From the NCBI RefSeq assembly GCF_000471905.2, contig NW_006499848.1, positions 619,788 through 683,787 on the forward strand: a DNA stretch of 64,000 nucleotides, read 5' to 3'. A program made the position numbers and the translations under genes. Shown piece after piece: positions 12,056-24,052 of the stretch. The number at the start of each line of letters is the position of its first letter. The first letter of the stretch is position 1. The stretch is from Amborella trichopoda. Taxonomy: Eukaryota; Streptophyta; Magnoliopsida; Amborellales; Amborellaceae. The notes beneath the pieces were generated by a model, which was not told the origin of the DNA, ran no database searches, and worked only from the letters and a program-made list of their open reading frames with translations.

Positions 12056-12363
12056 AAGGATAATTGTTTCAAGTTGGCTGGACCGTATTTCTATAATATA
12101 CAGTCGAAATGTAAAAAGCATCCATCTTCAAAATAAATGCAAATAGGTTGTCCATCTGAAAATAAGTGTAACTAATAGTCCAAATATTGTATTAATATAA
12201 ATATTATTTATAGTTTTAAAATTATTTATTTCTTTCATATTTATAATCTCCATATTAAAGATTATAGATTCTCTTAAAATTAAGATCAAATTATATTTAA
12301 AAATATATTTATTGCCAACCCCGCATTTCTACTATGCGGGCTGGCAGCATAGAAAACGTGTCC
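12056..12363 (+). mobile_element. Family C MITE
   Basis: Matches the 2478-2748 element: 'ataattgtttcaag', 'tggaccgtatttct', 'agcatccatctt', then the terminal hairpin 'cgcatttctactatgcg'. About 300 bp, no coding capacity. It sits just right of a family A copy. Confidence 0.6.
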
Positions 12364-12960
12364 TTTAACTAAAATTTGGAAAAATATTTTTCCAATTGTT
12401 TCGATAGGTGTACTTTGGCGCCATTGCTCAAAAACTTCAAATATTTGAGGAGACCGAGCCCGCGCTTTTTTTTACGGGACACAAAATGAAAGCGTTATTG
12501 CTTTGTTTATTGGAAGTTATTGAGCAGGAACACGGTGCTCCTGCGGGAGCAGCCAAATGACACACTCAAAGGTTTTTTTAGATTTTAAGCAATCCGATCA
12601 ACTTTAAAATTACCATAACCTTAATTTGAAAAATAGATCTTCAGTTCTTAAATAAATATTTTTGTAGTTTCAAAAATCAGACCTCCTTTATTCTCTTAAC
12701 TTTTATTTTGAAGACTTCCTTTCCTTGCGACGGTTTATTCTCTTAACTTTTTATTTTGAAGACCTCCTTTCCTTGCTTGAGAAAGAGAGGGTATATTCTA
12801 TTAATTCTATTTTGAATTTTTCGTGGTTTTATTTTTCTACATTAGACGATTTTCAGCTCCTTGCCCTGCAAATGCGCAGGAGGGAGAGAGAGAGAGAAAG
12901 ACCGAGAGCAAGAGAGAGAAAGAGAAATAGAAATAGAGAGGGAGAACCAGAGGGAGAGTG
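12364..12960. other. Presumed promoter and 5' leader of the 72-aa gene
   Basis: About 12670-12770 holds a short imperfect direct repeat (two copies of a block around 'ttctcttaactttttatttt', offset about 54). 12880-12960 is GA-rich and abuts the ATG, as is common for plant leaders. No other gene seen. Confidence 0.45.
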
Positions 12961-15900
12961 ATGGAATTTGGTGGTGGGTACATGCTTGGAATGAGGAGAC
13001 CGGCCCCCTCTTCTGAACTCCTTCATCGCCCTCACTCCAAGATCCCAAAGCAAGACTCCCTCTCCATTTACGGTCAGTCTCTCGCTCTCTCTCTACATTT
13101 ATCGCCTTTTGCATTCAACCCCATGCTCTTGAAATGCTAGTATCTGGTTTTTAGACGTGTGCATTCTCTATCTGCTGCTAGATGGTAGTCAGATTTCTCT
13201 CTCCCCAAAGACCACTGGTTTTCATATGCACTATTTTGAATTTTTTATTCCACAGGTTAATTTTCAGAGCTTTACTGTAATTTTAGCTATATTTCTGGTG
13301 AACTCCCAAATTTGGGATTCCTGCTATCTTGTATTCGGATTATTTTTTCTATCTTGAATCTTGGTGTGATTGATACTTGAAATTTATGATGGGTTTTTGG
13401 GATGAAACCCCTATTGCTTGATAATTATGGCCCTTGATGTTGTATTGATCTGGATTCTCTCTGTAATTATTACATAATTTTGTAAGAAAGCCTTATAGTT
13501 CATCTTGGAAAGAAAGGACTAGGAATTATCCATAATTTAAAAAAAGAAAAGAAAAGGATTTAGAACTATCCTGGTTTTTTTTTTTGTCTGTATAGTAACT
13601 TTGCCAACTAGAGCTTGGTTATTATTGAAGTGAAATCTACTCATATTAGCCATTGATTAAGAAAAATAATTTGTTTTTTCCTTCTTCTTTTTTTCAATAT
13701 GGGTACATCCAAAGAAGTGTTAAATGAACCATGAATTTTGTACTATATGGAAAACAAAAATCTAGGTCCTTGGTCTCAAAATCTAGAAATTAAATTTTTC
13801 ATGATCAATACAAGGCTCAGCTGGTGTCCCCCAAAAAATTTGGAATTTGTTGATTTTGCTTATTGGTTGATGGGAATCTACAATGGATGATTGATTACAA
13901 ATTGGGTTTGATCGAGATTAAAATGCTCACTCATTGATGCTGCTTGATCTTGTAGGGTGTGCGATTCCAATCAGAATTCATAGACTCATTGAGCTCGAGT
14001 CAAAAAGTGTTAAATGATAAACGGGTCGAATAGCCACATGAGCCAGCATGATTGCTTGGCGAGTCAAGATCGATATTGAGCTTGAGTAATAAGTCAAAGG
14101 AACTCCGTCTGTTATTAAGTCTTTCGATTGTTGGCATTGAGTACTCTTTTGAGTGGCATTGTCTTTGTTAGGGTATATTTGCTTCAAGTCATCATGTAAA
14201 CATCAGTTTCATTTGAAGTATGGCAAAGGATTTTAGCTTTTACTTTACTAGCTTACCAGTTTAACTCTAGGCAACATGAGAGGAGGCAATGGTTAATAAA
14301 CAAACATAAGTTAGTAATCCATGCATGCTAACGGTAACATCGGAATGGGGTCCTTTCTCACTTTATCAGCAAGAATGAATTTAAATTGATTATTAAGTAA
14401 TTATTAAGTGTATTAACATCTTTCCTCTCATCCTTCTGATGCTATTTCTCAGTTTCTCTAGATGGACGTAGGCCGCCGATTATTTGTTTGCTTTACAAGG
14501 CATCTTTGGATCATGAAATAGAATTGTATTAAGTGATCAAACAAAAACGCCTTGCACAACACCGCCGCAATGCTCAGCCTAAATCCATAATAAGTTGAGT
14601 TCTATTGAGTTGTCCATGAGGAAATAAAAGGAAAAGATAGGAGTGTATTTGAAATTTTGAACTACATAAATTCCTGGAGCAGAAGTCACATAGGAATTTG
14701 ATAATTGCTTTTTGGGTTTTTTTTTTTTAAATGTAATGTCTTAATAATTCAGTGCGTTCTTTTTCTTAGCGATATTTTAGTATCTTCTTTTTTGTAAATC
14801 TAGGTGGTAGGTTCTTCTAAACGTAAGGCTCACCATTATAATACATTGTATTTATGAATGGGAAAGGATTATATAAGCTGTCAACCGTATACCATTGAAG
14901 TACGGTGTACCTCAAAAGTCCTCAAAAGGAGTGTTTCAATCTTGAAAAGTCCTCCTATGTAATCATCTCGACCTCAAAATGTATGGATATGAAGAAAAAT
15001 AATAATAATCTGGAGTCTTAAAAGTAATGCATCTTGTACAAGTTATTTGGACTGTCTATTTTTAATATTTTCAAGTGTTTATAAATCTGCTTGATTTGTA
15101 CCTTTTTTTTAATTTTAAATTTCATAACTAGGGATGAAAATATATTTTCAAGCCATCATAGGATTTCTAGCACCAAAACTACATCTCCAATCAAAATTAG
15201 AGGGGCACCTTACTTCTACAGTGTAAGAAGAGTGCCTTATATAAATGTCACCCTTTATGAATTACAATATGGCTTGAAACATTTCTTGTATGGAAGAACA
15301 AATTGTAGTCTGAATGGTGCATTTGGTTTTCTAATAGTCACCGGAATTACATCTCCAATCAAAATTAGAGGTGCACCTTACTTCTACAGTATAAGGAGAG
15401 TGCCTTATATAAATGTCACCCTTTATGAATTACAATATGGCTTGGAACATTTATTGTATGGAAGAACAAATTGTAGTCTGAATGGTGCATTTGATTTTCT
15501 AATAGTCCTGCACAATTTGCATGATCTGTTATGTTCTAAAAATTAGATGATTTTTTACCAGGAATTAAGGACCACTTGAAAATTATGAACTTAGTTGATC
15601 ATAGCTCCACAGTTAATGACATTGTGTGAATCTGAACCTTGGACATTAGATTTAATACCCCTCATACCCCGAACCACCAAAGTTAAGAGGCCAAACCCCA
15701 AGAGCTAAGAAATCAATGTCATCAAATACTGAGTAACTAACTGTATCTTCCTCCTCTTCTATCTTTAAACATTGCTAATAGTCAATTCCCTTAGCATTTG
15801 ACCGTTCGCCTTTGTCATCTTCATTTGAATCCCCCTGGTTCAGATGGTATCAAATGAGATCTATGTAAGTTCATCTTTCTGTTTTTTTGACAGGCCTTTA

Positions 15901-16171
15901 TATATGTTATAGTATAACATTTGAGTTATATAACCTGTAGCTTCTTGTACCTTAATTTGAAGAAGATACAACTGTTAATGGAAATCGATGTACAACCTAT
16001 AGAACAGTCTTGCTTAAGGTTATCAAGATACTATTGTTAATCCTTTCACATGTTAATAATGCAGAGGCCACTCTTGAGAAGCTCAGAGCTGGTTCTAGGA
16101 TTGCTTGGGCTCGTCCCCAACCCATGGAAGGAGTGAAGAAAGAGACCACAAACAACTCCTTGGACGAGTAA
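12961..16171 (+). CDS. Small two-exon gene, 72-aa protein of unknown function
   Basis: Exons 12961-13072 and 16065-16171. The first ends in TAC-G before GTCAGT and the second follows TAATGCAG. Joining them keeps the frame and gives 72 aa with a TAA stop. Both halves look protein-like: a Gly/Met/Arg N-terminus (MEFGGGYMLGMRRP), a basic Pro/His middle, then ATLEKLRAGSRIAWARPQP and an acidic tail. There is no signal peptide, membrane segment or catalytic motif. I do not recognise the family; it could be a plant-specific small protein. The ATG follows a GA-rich leader. The single intron is 2,992 bp and contains a family A MITE and a 168-bp tandem duplication. Main doubt: further exons or a different splice choice cannot be excluded without transcripts. 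Confidence 0.6.
14861..15253 (+). mobile_element. Family A MITE in the intron of the 72-aa gene
   Basis: Begins 'gggaaaggattatataagc', followed by 'atcatctcgacctcaaaatg', 'gcatcttgtacaag' and the AT-rich right part. Ends 'agtgccttatataaatgtca' and ccc. Its right end is inside a tandem duplication. Confidence 0.65.
15181..15507 (+). repeat. 168-bp tandem duplication including a MITE end
   Basis: 15181-15340 is repeated at 15349-15507 with about a dozen changes. The unit starts 'acatctccaatcaaaattag' and ends 'ttctaatagtc'. Its first part is the right end of the family A MITE and the rest is flanking DNA. 168 is a multiple of three, so a 151-codon frame stays open across both copies (15091-15546), but its content is duplicated non-coding DNA. 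Confidence 0.9.
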
Positions 16172-16656
16172 TAAATCCATTGGGTATGTCGAGCAACTCA
16201 GTGGAAACCATTCTTGTTAAACTTCTGATCCCCCAATGGTTGGAAAAAAGAAAAATGAATTAATTTAAGAAGGAAAGAAAGATGTTTTATGAATTGTATG
16301 TGTCATCTGGTTGTGATGTATCCAAATCAGAAACTCAATGGAAGGATGGCTGTGAAACAATTTAAGCCTAATTATTAAATTGCAAGAGATCAGGGCTTTT
16401 TGTGTGCTTTTGAAACTACAGGTAATCCTCTTGACTAAGCAAAATTACAGATGATCGGATGATATTTGCTCTCTTTTTTTTTGATATAATTCACTGTTTC
16501 TTTATTCTTTGTAAAATGAAATCTTCGGTCATTTATGTCATTGAACTTGACCAGGAAGGAGAACATGAGAGAAAGAGAGAGAGAGATTTCAGCTGCCTGG
16601 TGATGAGCTTGAGTGGAGGAAGGTTAGAGATTATGTTAAAAATGATACGAGTCACC

Positions 16657-16695
<39 letters not shown>

Positions 16696-16958
16696 AGAGA
16701 TGGTGAGGGTTGGTTTGGTAAGTTGTCAACACATCAGGTGGTGCATAGGCCAAGGTTTGGTGCGTGGGTTAGGGTTTAAAAACTCACCCAATTTCAAATT
16801 TTACAAATGTCCCTTTTGTCTTTTTCTTTTTTTTTACCTTTCTTTTTTTTACCCACTTATACATCAAATGTTTGAATTACCTCTCTTGCAAATAATTTTT
16901 TTTAAAAAAAATTAAACATCAAATATCCAAACCCAGTACGTCTTAATTAAAAGCATAA
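16172..16958. other. 3' flank of the 72-aa gene
   Basis: Contains a GAGAGT hexamer repeat at about 16659-16700 and T/A-rich tracts. No second gene is visible. Confidence 0.6.
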
Positions 16959-17319
16959 AGTTTCTATGGGCTTGGGCTTTATGAAAACAAAATAAAGTCC
17001 TCATCCAGAAAGCACGTTTGGCATGAAAATTCTTCATGATGACTCTAAAATCAATTTTCAAAACTAACAATAAAATTAAATTTTTTAAAATAAGACAGAT
17101 CTTGTGGATTTATGAACATTTATTTTGAGGATGGAATGGACGGTCTAGATGATTTGTTGCAATATACACTATTTTTAAAATTTAAAATCTTAATTTTTTT
17201 TTTTTGCAACCATAATGTTGAAGATGAGATGATTGATTTAAATGTTTTCCAACACTGAATTGCAATTTTTGATGAGTTATGAGGTGCGGCTTTACTTATT
17301 TCGATAGAGCTGCAGCCCT
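16959..17319 (+). mobile_element. Family B MITE, uninterrupted copy
   Basis: From about 16959 ('tttctatgggcttgggcttt') to about 17319 ('gatagagctgcagccc'). This is the reference copy for reading the interrupted element at 2391-3394 and the reverse copy at 48808-49085. Confidence 0.65.
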
Positions 17320-17437
17320 TTCAACGCAATTTGCCTCCCCTCCTACCTCTTTGTTACTAGTGATGGTAATGGACTTGACTAGAGCCAGGACCTGAAGTGT
17401 ATACCTGACCTCCGGTTACAGCATGGGTCCAAATTAT

Positions 17438-17622
17438 GGACCTGAATACTATTTGGATCTAGATTTGGGTCTAATCGGATTCGACCTATACCGGTAGTCA
17501 TAGGGTGTATGATGGCAATCATGTGTCTTGGACCCGAATACTATTTGGATCCGGATTCGGGTCCAATCGGACCCGACCTATATCGGTAGTCATAGAGTGT
17601 ATGATGGCAATCATGTGTCTTT
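17438..17622 (+). repeat. 92-bp tandem duplication
   Basis: 17438-17530 and 17530-17622 share 'gaatactatttggat', 'cggtagtcatag', 'gtgtatgatggcaatcatg' and 'tgtct'. A degraded third piece ('gacccgaatactatt') lies at about 17817. It is part of a larger repeat-like region (17340-17880) whose words 'gggtccaatcggacccgacc' recall hAT-like subterminal DNA. Confidence 0.85.
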
Positions 17623-19200
17623 AGGCGCATGTAAGGTGTTCATATTATCCCAATATTGCCAACATTTATAATATTATTGGTAAAAGGCGAAGCGCAGTCA
17701 TAAGATATATGATGGTAAAAAAATCGGCCAACAAAAAAAAGAAAAAGACCTCATAGTCATACGGTAGCAATAGATCCGACCAAATCCAGGACTTGAGAGG
17801 TCTGGGCAAAATTTGGACCCGAATACTATTCGAGTTTGAGTCTTGGTCTAGCCAGAACCATAGTTAGCAAGTCTTCGTTTAAAACATAATTTTTCAAAAA
17901 ATCTTCAATTTTTTAGAATCCGTTTAGAACTCCGAGTTTTTCAAAAGATCTTCAAAAAATCGTGTTTTTTTAATAGAACCAATTTAAAAATGTAGTTTAT
18001 CTTTTTTCAAAAAACTTCTTCGCTATAACTTTATTTCTTTTTAAATTTAATATTATTGAATTTTGGTTTAAAGATAAGTTCATTAACAGTGTGAGTAAAT
18101 TAAAAATCTCGATTTAACAAAAAGTTCTATAAAAGCTTTCACCAATGAGTTCCCTTAGAAAAAGTGTACAATAAAAACAAGCAACATATTCTACAAAAAA
18201 TATAATCAAAATAATCGTATATCTCAAAATAATAGGTAGAATTAGAGGAAGAGTAACCCAATGAAAAATATTTTCTTTTCTTTAAACCCAACGTCTTTAT
18301 AATGAGCAAGAGAGAGATTCAATGATATTAAAGATTTAGGTAGCTAGGAGTTAGATTCAAATTTGCTTAAGCATTTTGTTTTTTGTTTTTTGTTTTTGTT
18401 TTTGTTTTTTTTTGTTTTTGTGTTTTTTTTATGCATAGAGAAGTTTGATTAATTTCATATCTTACTTTTTATCTTTTATTTCAGTTGGTTATAAAACATA
18501 GCATTTTGGATGGATCACTATTTTATATATTTAGGTCTTTGCACTTTTTTTTTTTAATTAACCTCAATCCTATATTGAGGGCATTTTTTGACTCTTTCTT
18601 TCCAAAATAATCTTATCCCTTGGTTCTCAGTTCTTATGTTTAGTATTGATGTTGACTTGTTGTTTCATTTTATGTTTTTGTGTGTTTTATATTGCGACAA
18701 CAGAATAAGTATTGTTGATAGAGTTATTTAAAGTTTCAACAAAAAATTGTCTAGTATTCCTCTAATGACACTTGTAAAGCTATAAAATTAATGTTTAATG
18801 ACCTTAACATATCTATACAATAATTACAAAGCATAATTTTATATTGCGGTAGATTTACATATCCAATTTTTCCGCACATGTTTTTTAACCAAATATGAAA
18901 CATTCACGATTGATAATATCGCGAACTGTATTGAAAGAAAACCGATTTATTTCCGATCTTTTCGTCTGCCGGTATTTTATTATTCCCCTATCTCTTTCAC
19001 CGTTTATGGATAAAATCGTCATTATACGTATAGATTAAGGGCATTCCTGTCCTCCTCGTGTCCCCTTTGCTAAAGGAAGAAACTCCTGATTTCTCCATTC
19101 CAAGCCTGTGAAAACGCGTTAAAAAGCAAACAGATTCTTCGAAACTTACGAAAACCAGAGGACCTCCAAACCCTACAAGAACCAGAGATCCTTGAAACCC
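17623..19200. other. AT-rich intergenic DNA
   Basis: Mostly AT-rich with a (GTTTTT)n-like stretch at about 18379-18430. The last 200-300 bases are presumably the promoter and leader of the Kazal-type gene. No coding region seen. Confidence 0.5.
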
Positions 19201-19297
19201 TAGATTGCTGGTGACGTTCGAAACCCTAGAAAATCGACGGTCCTCTTCCTGATCTCCTCTTCACGTTTGGTGGGCCTTCTCCGACAGGCCCACCGCC

Positions 19298-19696
19298 ATG
19301 GCTTCTTCTCTGTCATCTCCTTCCTTCTTCTCAGTCCTTCTCTTTCTCTCTCTACACGCTTGCTGCCTCCTTGCTCAACCCCAGCTTATCAATCTACCAA
19401 GCCAACGTTCGAATGACCAATCCACGGCTTCTGGTTCGCATCTCTGCCCCTCAAATGGCGAGCCGCCTTCGTGTCCTGTATCGTGTTTTAGCCCTGATCC
19501 AGTTTGCGGAGCTGATGGCGTGACCTATTGGTGCGGGTGTGCTGACGCTCTCTGTTCGGGCACCACGGTGGCGAAATTAGGGTATTGTGAGGTTGGCAAT
19601 GGCGGAAATGGTGCCTTTTCTGGTCAGGTACTCCTCCTGGTTCACATTGTTTGGCTAATTGTACTAGGGTTTCTGGTCATTCTTGGCCTATTCTGA
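19298..19696 (+). CDS. Kazal-type serine protease inhibitor-like protein, plant KPI family
   Basis: Single-exon reading frame of 132 aa. Residues 1-26 form a signal peptide (hydrophobic core, likely cut after LLA26). Mature residues 50-97 carry eight Cys (50, 59, 63, 70, 79, 81, 86, 97) around the Kazal signature VCGADGVTY (69-77). Residues 109-132 are a hydrophobic tail ending at the stop, suggesting a membrane anchor or GPI signal. From memory, the VTYWCGCADA segment and the tail resemble Arabidopsis At3g61980 and At4g01575 (annotated Kazal-type inhibitors). Kazal domains classically block serine proteases through a reactive loop; activity of this plant type is less certain. The ATG at 19298 is chosen because it begins the signal peptide. 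The leader (19140-19297) has several 'aaaccct' words typical of plant 5' UTRs. Expected at the cell surface or secreted. Confidence 0.9.
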   Translation: MASSLSSPSFFSVLLFLSLHACCLLAQPQLINLPSQRSNDQSTASGSHLCPSNGEPPSCPVSCFSPDPVCGADGVTYWCGCADALCSGTTVAKLGYCEVGNGGNGAFSGQVLLLVHIVWLIVLGFLVILGLF

Positions 19697-20420
19697 GTTG
19701 TAGTTTTTGGCGGTTTTGTTGTTCCCATTTCTCGAGAATTGTTGTTTTGGAGATGTATCATTGTTTACACTTCACATTGAGGTTGGCATTCATGGATGTA
19801 CATGTATTGGATTATGATTCTATTGTACATTTTCATTCTTAATGGAGGCTTTTTATGCTTTTGGATATCCTATGATTGGGAAGTCTGTCGTTGATGTGGT
19901 TTGATTATAAAATTATTTGGCGTTAAATTCATTTGGTGCGTGATCGGATTGCATTTAATTCTCTCTATTTTTCTCGAGTATCTTTTTTCCTTTTTGGGGT
20001 TTTCTCAATCATTTGGTTTGTCTTTTCGCCGGAGAAAACAGAGGGGGCCTTTCAATTTATTGATTCTTTCTGATCTTGAATATGTATCATAAAATTTTGT
20101 AAAGTGTAATTCAAAATACATATAATAAACATATGTAAATCATAAGTAATTTATTGGCTCCGACCACTGGTAGCACTGGTAGCCTGATGTTTTACATAAG
20201 TTTTTATTTTCTTCGTACTCTCCAAATTCTTGTTTCATTATAATGGGTTTGCGGACCATTCTATCATGGATTGTAAGGTGCCATAAACAATTTTTTATCT
20301 TCATGTTTGTACAACCCAACTGATTGTGTCCTATCTGGTTTATGTTATTGACCTTTTTGATTTGGTATTTTGGATAAATAACAGTGTTTATATTTTTATT
20401 AATATAATGTCGCCTTTATA
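19697..20420. other. 3' flank of the Kazal-type gene
   Basis: T-rich presumed 3' UTR and downstream DNA. Short open frames here (about 19650-20092) have no recognisable domain. Confidence 0.5.
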
Positions 20421-20421
20421 A

Positions 20422-20905
20422 ATAAAACAGTGTTTATATTTAATTTTCACAAACTAGAAAAGTTATTTTCGAATTTTGTTTGTAAAATTACTCGGTAATC
20501 CCAAATATCTTAGTGGGTAACTTTTTGTGTTGGTCCATTTGATAGCATTGGTCTTTAATTGCTATGATAGCTTGCTTAGGCAATTCAAACTGGTGCACAC
20601 GCCATGAATGAACCTTGTTTGTAGTCTCGGAGTTGGGGATAAAAGCCGATTGGATAAATAACACTGTTTATATTTAATTTTCACAAACTAGAAAAGGTAT
20701 TTTTTAATTTTGTTTGTAAAATTACTCTGTAATCCCAAATATCTCAGTGGGTGACTTTTTGCATTGGTCCATTTGATAGCATTGAATAAATGGGTCTTTA
20801 ATTGCTATGGTAGCTTGCTTAGGCAATTTAAACTGGTGCAGACGCAATGAATGAACTATGTTTGTAGTCTCGGAGTTGGGGATAAAAGCCAATTGATTTT
20901 CAATT
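20422..20905 (+). repeat. 234-bp tandem duplication downstream of the Kazal-type gene
   Basis: About 20422-20655 repeats at about 20656-20905 (offset 234, growing to 243 after a 9-base insertion in copy 2). Shared: 'tatttaattttcacaaac', 'gtaatcccaaatatct', 'tagcttgcttaggcaatt', 'tagtctcggagttgggg'. No gene. Confidence 0.9.
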
Positions 20906-21408
20906 TTATGGGATCTATTCATCTTAAGGAAATGTTATTGCATATACAATCTTATTGACAAGTGGCAATTGTCAAGATATGGTTGCAATGGTTACAAATC
21001 TACAAAATCAGGTGAGAAATTTGTTGTCACTTTATTTTGATGGTTGAAACGCTTGGAAATACCACAGCCAAATTTTGCCTGAATCTCTTTCTGAATACTT
21101 CCATAATTGGCGGTGATTTTTTCTTCCCTTAAATTTGGATAATTTTTTTTTTTCTTTGCCACTCAGTTTCTGCAAAAATCTCCTGAATAGGTGAGAGTTT
21201 TACATAGCTTGGTGAAGTCTACTCAATTGTCAAATGAAATTCCTGAAATTTGTAGCTTGATTAATTTGTTAATTTATTCCCAGCATTTTGGCTGAGGTTC
21301 TTCTTTTTTCTTTATTTCATAGTCTAAACTCAAATGTAGTCCAAAATTAACAATCAAGACTTTTGGACGATCTTTTTTTTCGTTTTTGGATAATGAAAAT
21401 GTTCGATT

Positions 21409-21680
21409 GGCTCTGGTGTTTAGATTGAGCCGCATAATGTTTGTCACGTGATCATACATGAAAATATGGAAGAAAAGAAAAAGAAATACACAGTAGAGAA
21501 GAAGAGGAGAAAAAGGCTCTGGTGTTTAGATTGAGCCGCATAATGTCTGTCACGTGATCATACATGAAAATATGGAAGAAGAGAAAAAGAAATACACAGT
21601 AGAGAAGAAGAGGAGAAAAAAGGGGTATGGAAGAAGAGAAAAAGAAATACACAGTAGAGAAGAAGAGGAGAAAAAAGGGG
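21409..21680 (+). repeat. Nested tandem repeats, 106 bp and 55 bp
   Basis: 21409-21514 is repeated from 21515 (offset 106); the 3' part of the second unit is repeated again from 21626 (offset 55). The unit includes 'tgagccgcataatgt', 'cacgtgatcatacatg' and a purine-rich 'gaagaagaggagaaaa' tail. The purine tail gives spurious coding frames. Confidence 0.9.
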
Positions 21681-21747
21681 GAGGGGAGAGGGAGGGGGGG
21701 GAGGGGGCGGTAAGGAAGGGGGGAAGGGTGGGGGGACTGGATGGGCA
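21677..21747 (+). other. G-rich, quadruplex-prone tract
   Basis: At least six runs of 3-8 G within 70 bases, next to the 55-bp repeats and on the same strand. Confidence 0.7.
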
Positions 21748-21749
21748 TG

Positions 21750-22830
21750 TTAAGAGAGAAGGAAAAGAGGTGGTCACTCTGTGGGGCAGAATCGCCTATG
21801 AGGAAGTGCTTTCTACGCATACCCTTGTGATGCGGTTCTCTTTCACATGGTGTCATTTGCTGATTCAGTTATCATGAGAATTTTTTTTTTCCCTTAGGTC
21901 AAATCTAATGGAAAAATCCGAATCATAGTCTATAATGATACTAAGTTATCAACTATATGCATGAGTGCGTTGAGTAACGAAAGGAGGAGAAGCAAGAAGC
22001 TGGGAAATGACTGTAAAAGGCAGAGAAGATCCTGTTCACAGAATGGTTTATGTACTGACCTCATGAGCCAGCCTCTCATTCAAAAGGGGTCACTGGTTGA
22101 TTGAATATGATCTGAATTTTTTTTTGTTCTATTCATGGCAATCTAATAGCATTATAACATGACCAAAATCTTTAAGTCTTTGACACAGTATGTGGTTTTT
22201 ACTGTTTATGAGGTAGAATAAATACAGACAAGGATGAGTAAGAGGGGGACAGAGCTGGGTTATATTGTAGTTTAAATGTTTTCCTTTCAGCTCCGGACAT
22301 GCTTCTAGTTTAAGGCCATTCAGTCCTGACATAATCTGTTTTACTCTATAAATATGATTCACATGAAATTTTGGGGTTTATCTAATTTTAGTATGGTGCA
22401 TCCAAATAAAATATTTAAAAATATTTTGAGACCTAGAAAATGTCCAAACTACCCCAGAAAAAAGTGGGGGTCGTTTGATTGGTTTTTCACTTGGCAAAAT
22501 ATTTTTTAATATTTTATTTTTTGCACCTTAATAAAATTTGTGTAAATTGGGTTTCCATTAAAAATTAAAAATAAAAGTCAATTGCAAAATACAGGAACAA
22601 ATTCTTAAAGATAACCTTGTTCATACGGGTTGCTTGGAATATTGTCATATTCAATTCAATATACTCTTATTATTTTCAAATTACCCCTGGTCAGTTTTTG
22701 ATGAAATTACGAGTAGGTTTGAGGTATTCTTGAGTAATGTAAAAGAAGCTATTAGGCGCTTTTTGTGGAGAATGCATATGATATAAAAACATTATTATTA
22801 ATTTATTAGTTAATTGCATTTTTATTAAAA
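21750..22830. other. Intergenic stretch without recognised gene
   Basis: AT-rich with short open frames that show no domain or codon continuity. Nothing specific seen. Confidence 0.5.
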
Positions 22831-23172
22831 GGGTGCGGTTTGTATAAGGTTGAGGCCCTAAAGAATAAAAAATAAGGTGTACCATTGAATAGAGTTGAAA
22901 GATGATTATTCAGCAGTAAAACTCTTTGTGATGAATTTATTTTTATTTAATTAATAAAATTTAAAGCTTAAAAATAGTGTAAATTGAGTAAATATATAAA
23001 CACTTGAAAATATTGAAAATCAACAGCCTGGATATTGCATTACAAGATGTATTATTTTTTAAAATTAAAATCTATTTTTTTTTTTGTCGAAGAAAGAACC
23101 TCTTCTAGTGAATTTTTAAAGTGCTCTTTAATTTGATTGTTTAGGGCAGCAATCTTTTATAAACATTTTCCT
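22831..23172 (-). mobile_element. Family A MITE, reverse copy
   Basis: Begins 'gggtgcggtttgtataaggt' and 'tgaggccctaaag'; ends 'attgtttagggcagcaatct' and 'ttataaacattttcc'. Internal 'gcattacaagatgtattat' is the reverse of the family motif. Confidence 0.75.
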
Positions 23173-24052
23173 TAAAAATACAACTAACTTTAAATTTGTG
23201 TGATAGAGATATAATAAAAAAGTTGATATTAATATGCAACTAGGGAAAGAAGAAAGACAATCTACAGTTTTTAGCTGCCGTGGACCCTTGATTTTCTTAA
23301 ACTCCAAATTTAGTTTTACACAGATTTTTTAAGTGACGTACATCTTAGGTAGCTCCACTTTCAACTAAAGTATATATAATTTGTACATCAATTTAAATAA
23401 AACTAATGCAAACTATCACTTCTTTGTTTCTAAATACCTTAAATTCTTCTCTGCATTTTTCTAATACACAAGGACCACAAAAGCCTGATAAGAAAAAGCT
23501 TTTCTTTGACTCCCCTAGCATCGCACATGGACTAGATGTGGGTCTTAGAGGGCAAGTTCTTTGGAGGCAGACAAAAATCCTAAACCTGAGTTTAGGGCTG
23601 GCACCAGGCCTGACCAATCCGTGCTTGGATTGGCTGAAGGGGCCTAGCCCAAGCTTTACTTTGCCGGGTTCAGGCCGGCAAGGCCTAATACATTCACAAT
23701 TAAAATAATAATAATCATAATAGAGAAAAATTTTCAGTACCTCCTGCTTTTGGAGCTCATTTTTTAGAAGGCTCAAGGTTTAAAAACCTTTCTTACCGTA
23801 TAAGTTGTTTCAATCTTTTGTATATTCCAACCCCTTTGGACTCACATAACCCCCATTAACCACACATTATTGATCCAAACAAATCAGAAAATAACACATT
23901 TTTCTCTTAAACTTTAGGTCCCTCTTTCTTTATTAACTTCTCTATGTCTCTTTTGTAAGAGAAAGCATAATGTCTCTCTCTCCTCTCTCTCTCTTAAGGC
24001 TAAGTTTTGGCTTCTCATTTGTGAAGCTCTCTTCTGCAAAATCAGTTCCAGA

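Noticed and set aside
15091-15546. 151-codon frame with a duplicated 56-residue block
   Set aside because: Made of a MITE end and its flank duplicated in an intron.
21452-21877. Overlapping Pro/Phe- or Glu/Lys-rich frames
   Set aside because: Purine-rich tandem repeats without codon signal.
23393-23776. 127-codon frame on - at the left end of the TIR element
   Set aside because: Covers the element's GC-rich subterminal DNA; no similarity to a known protein.
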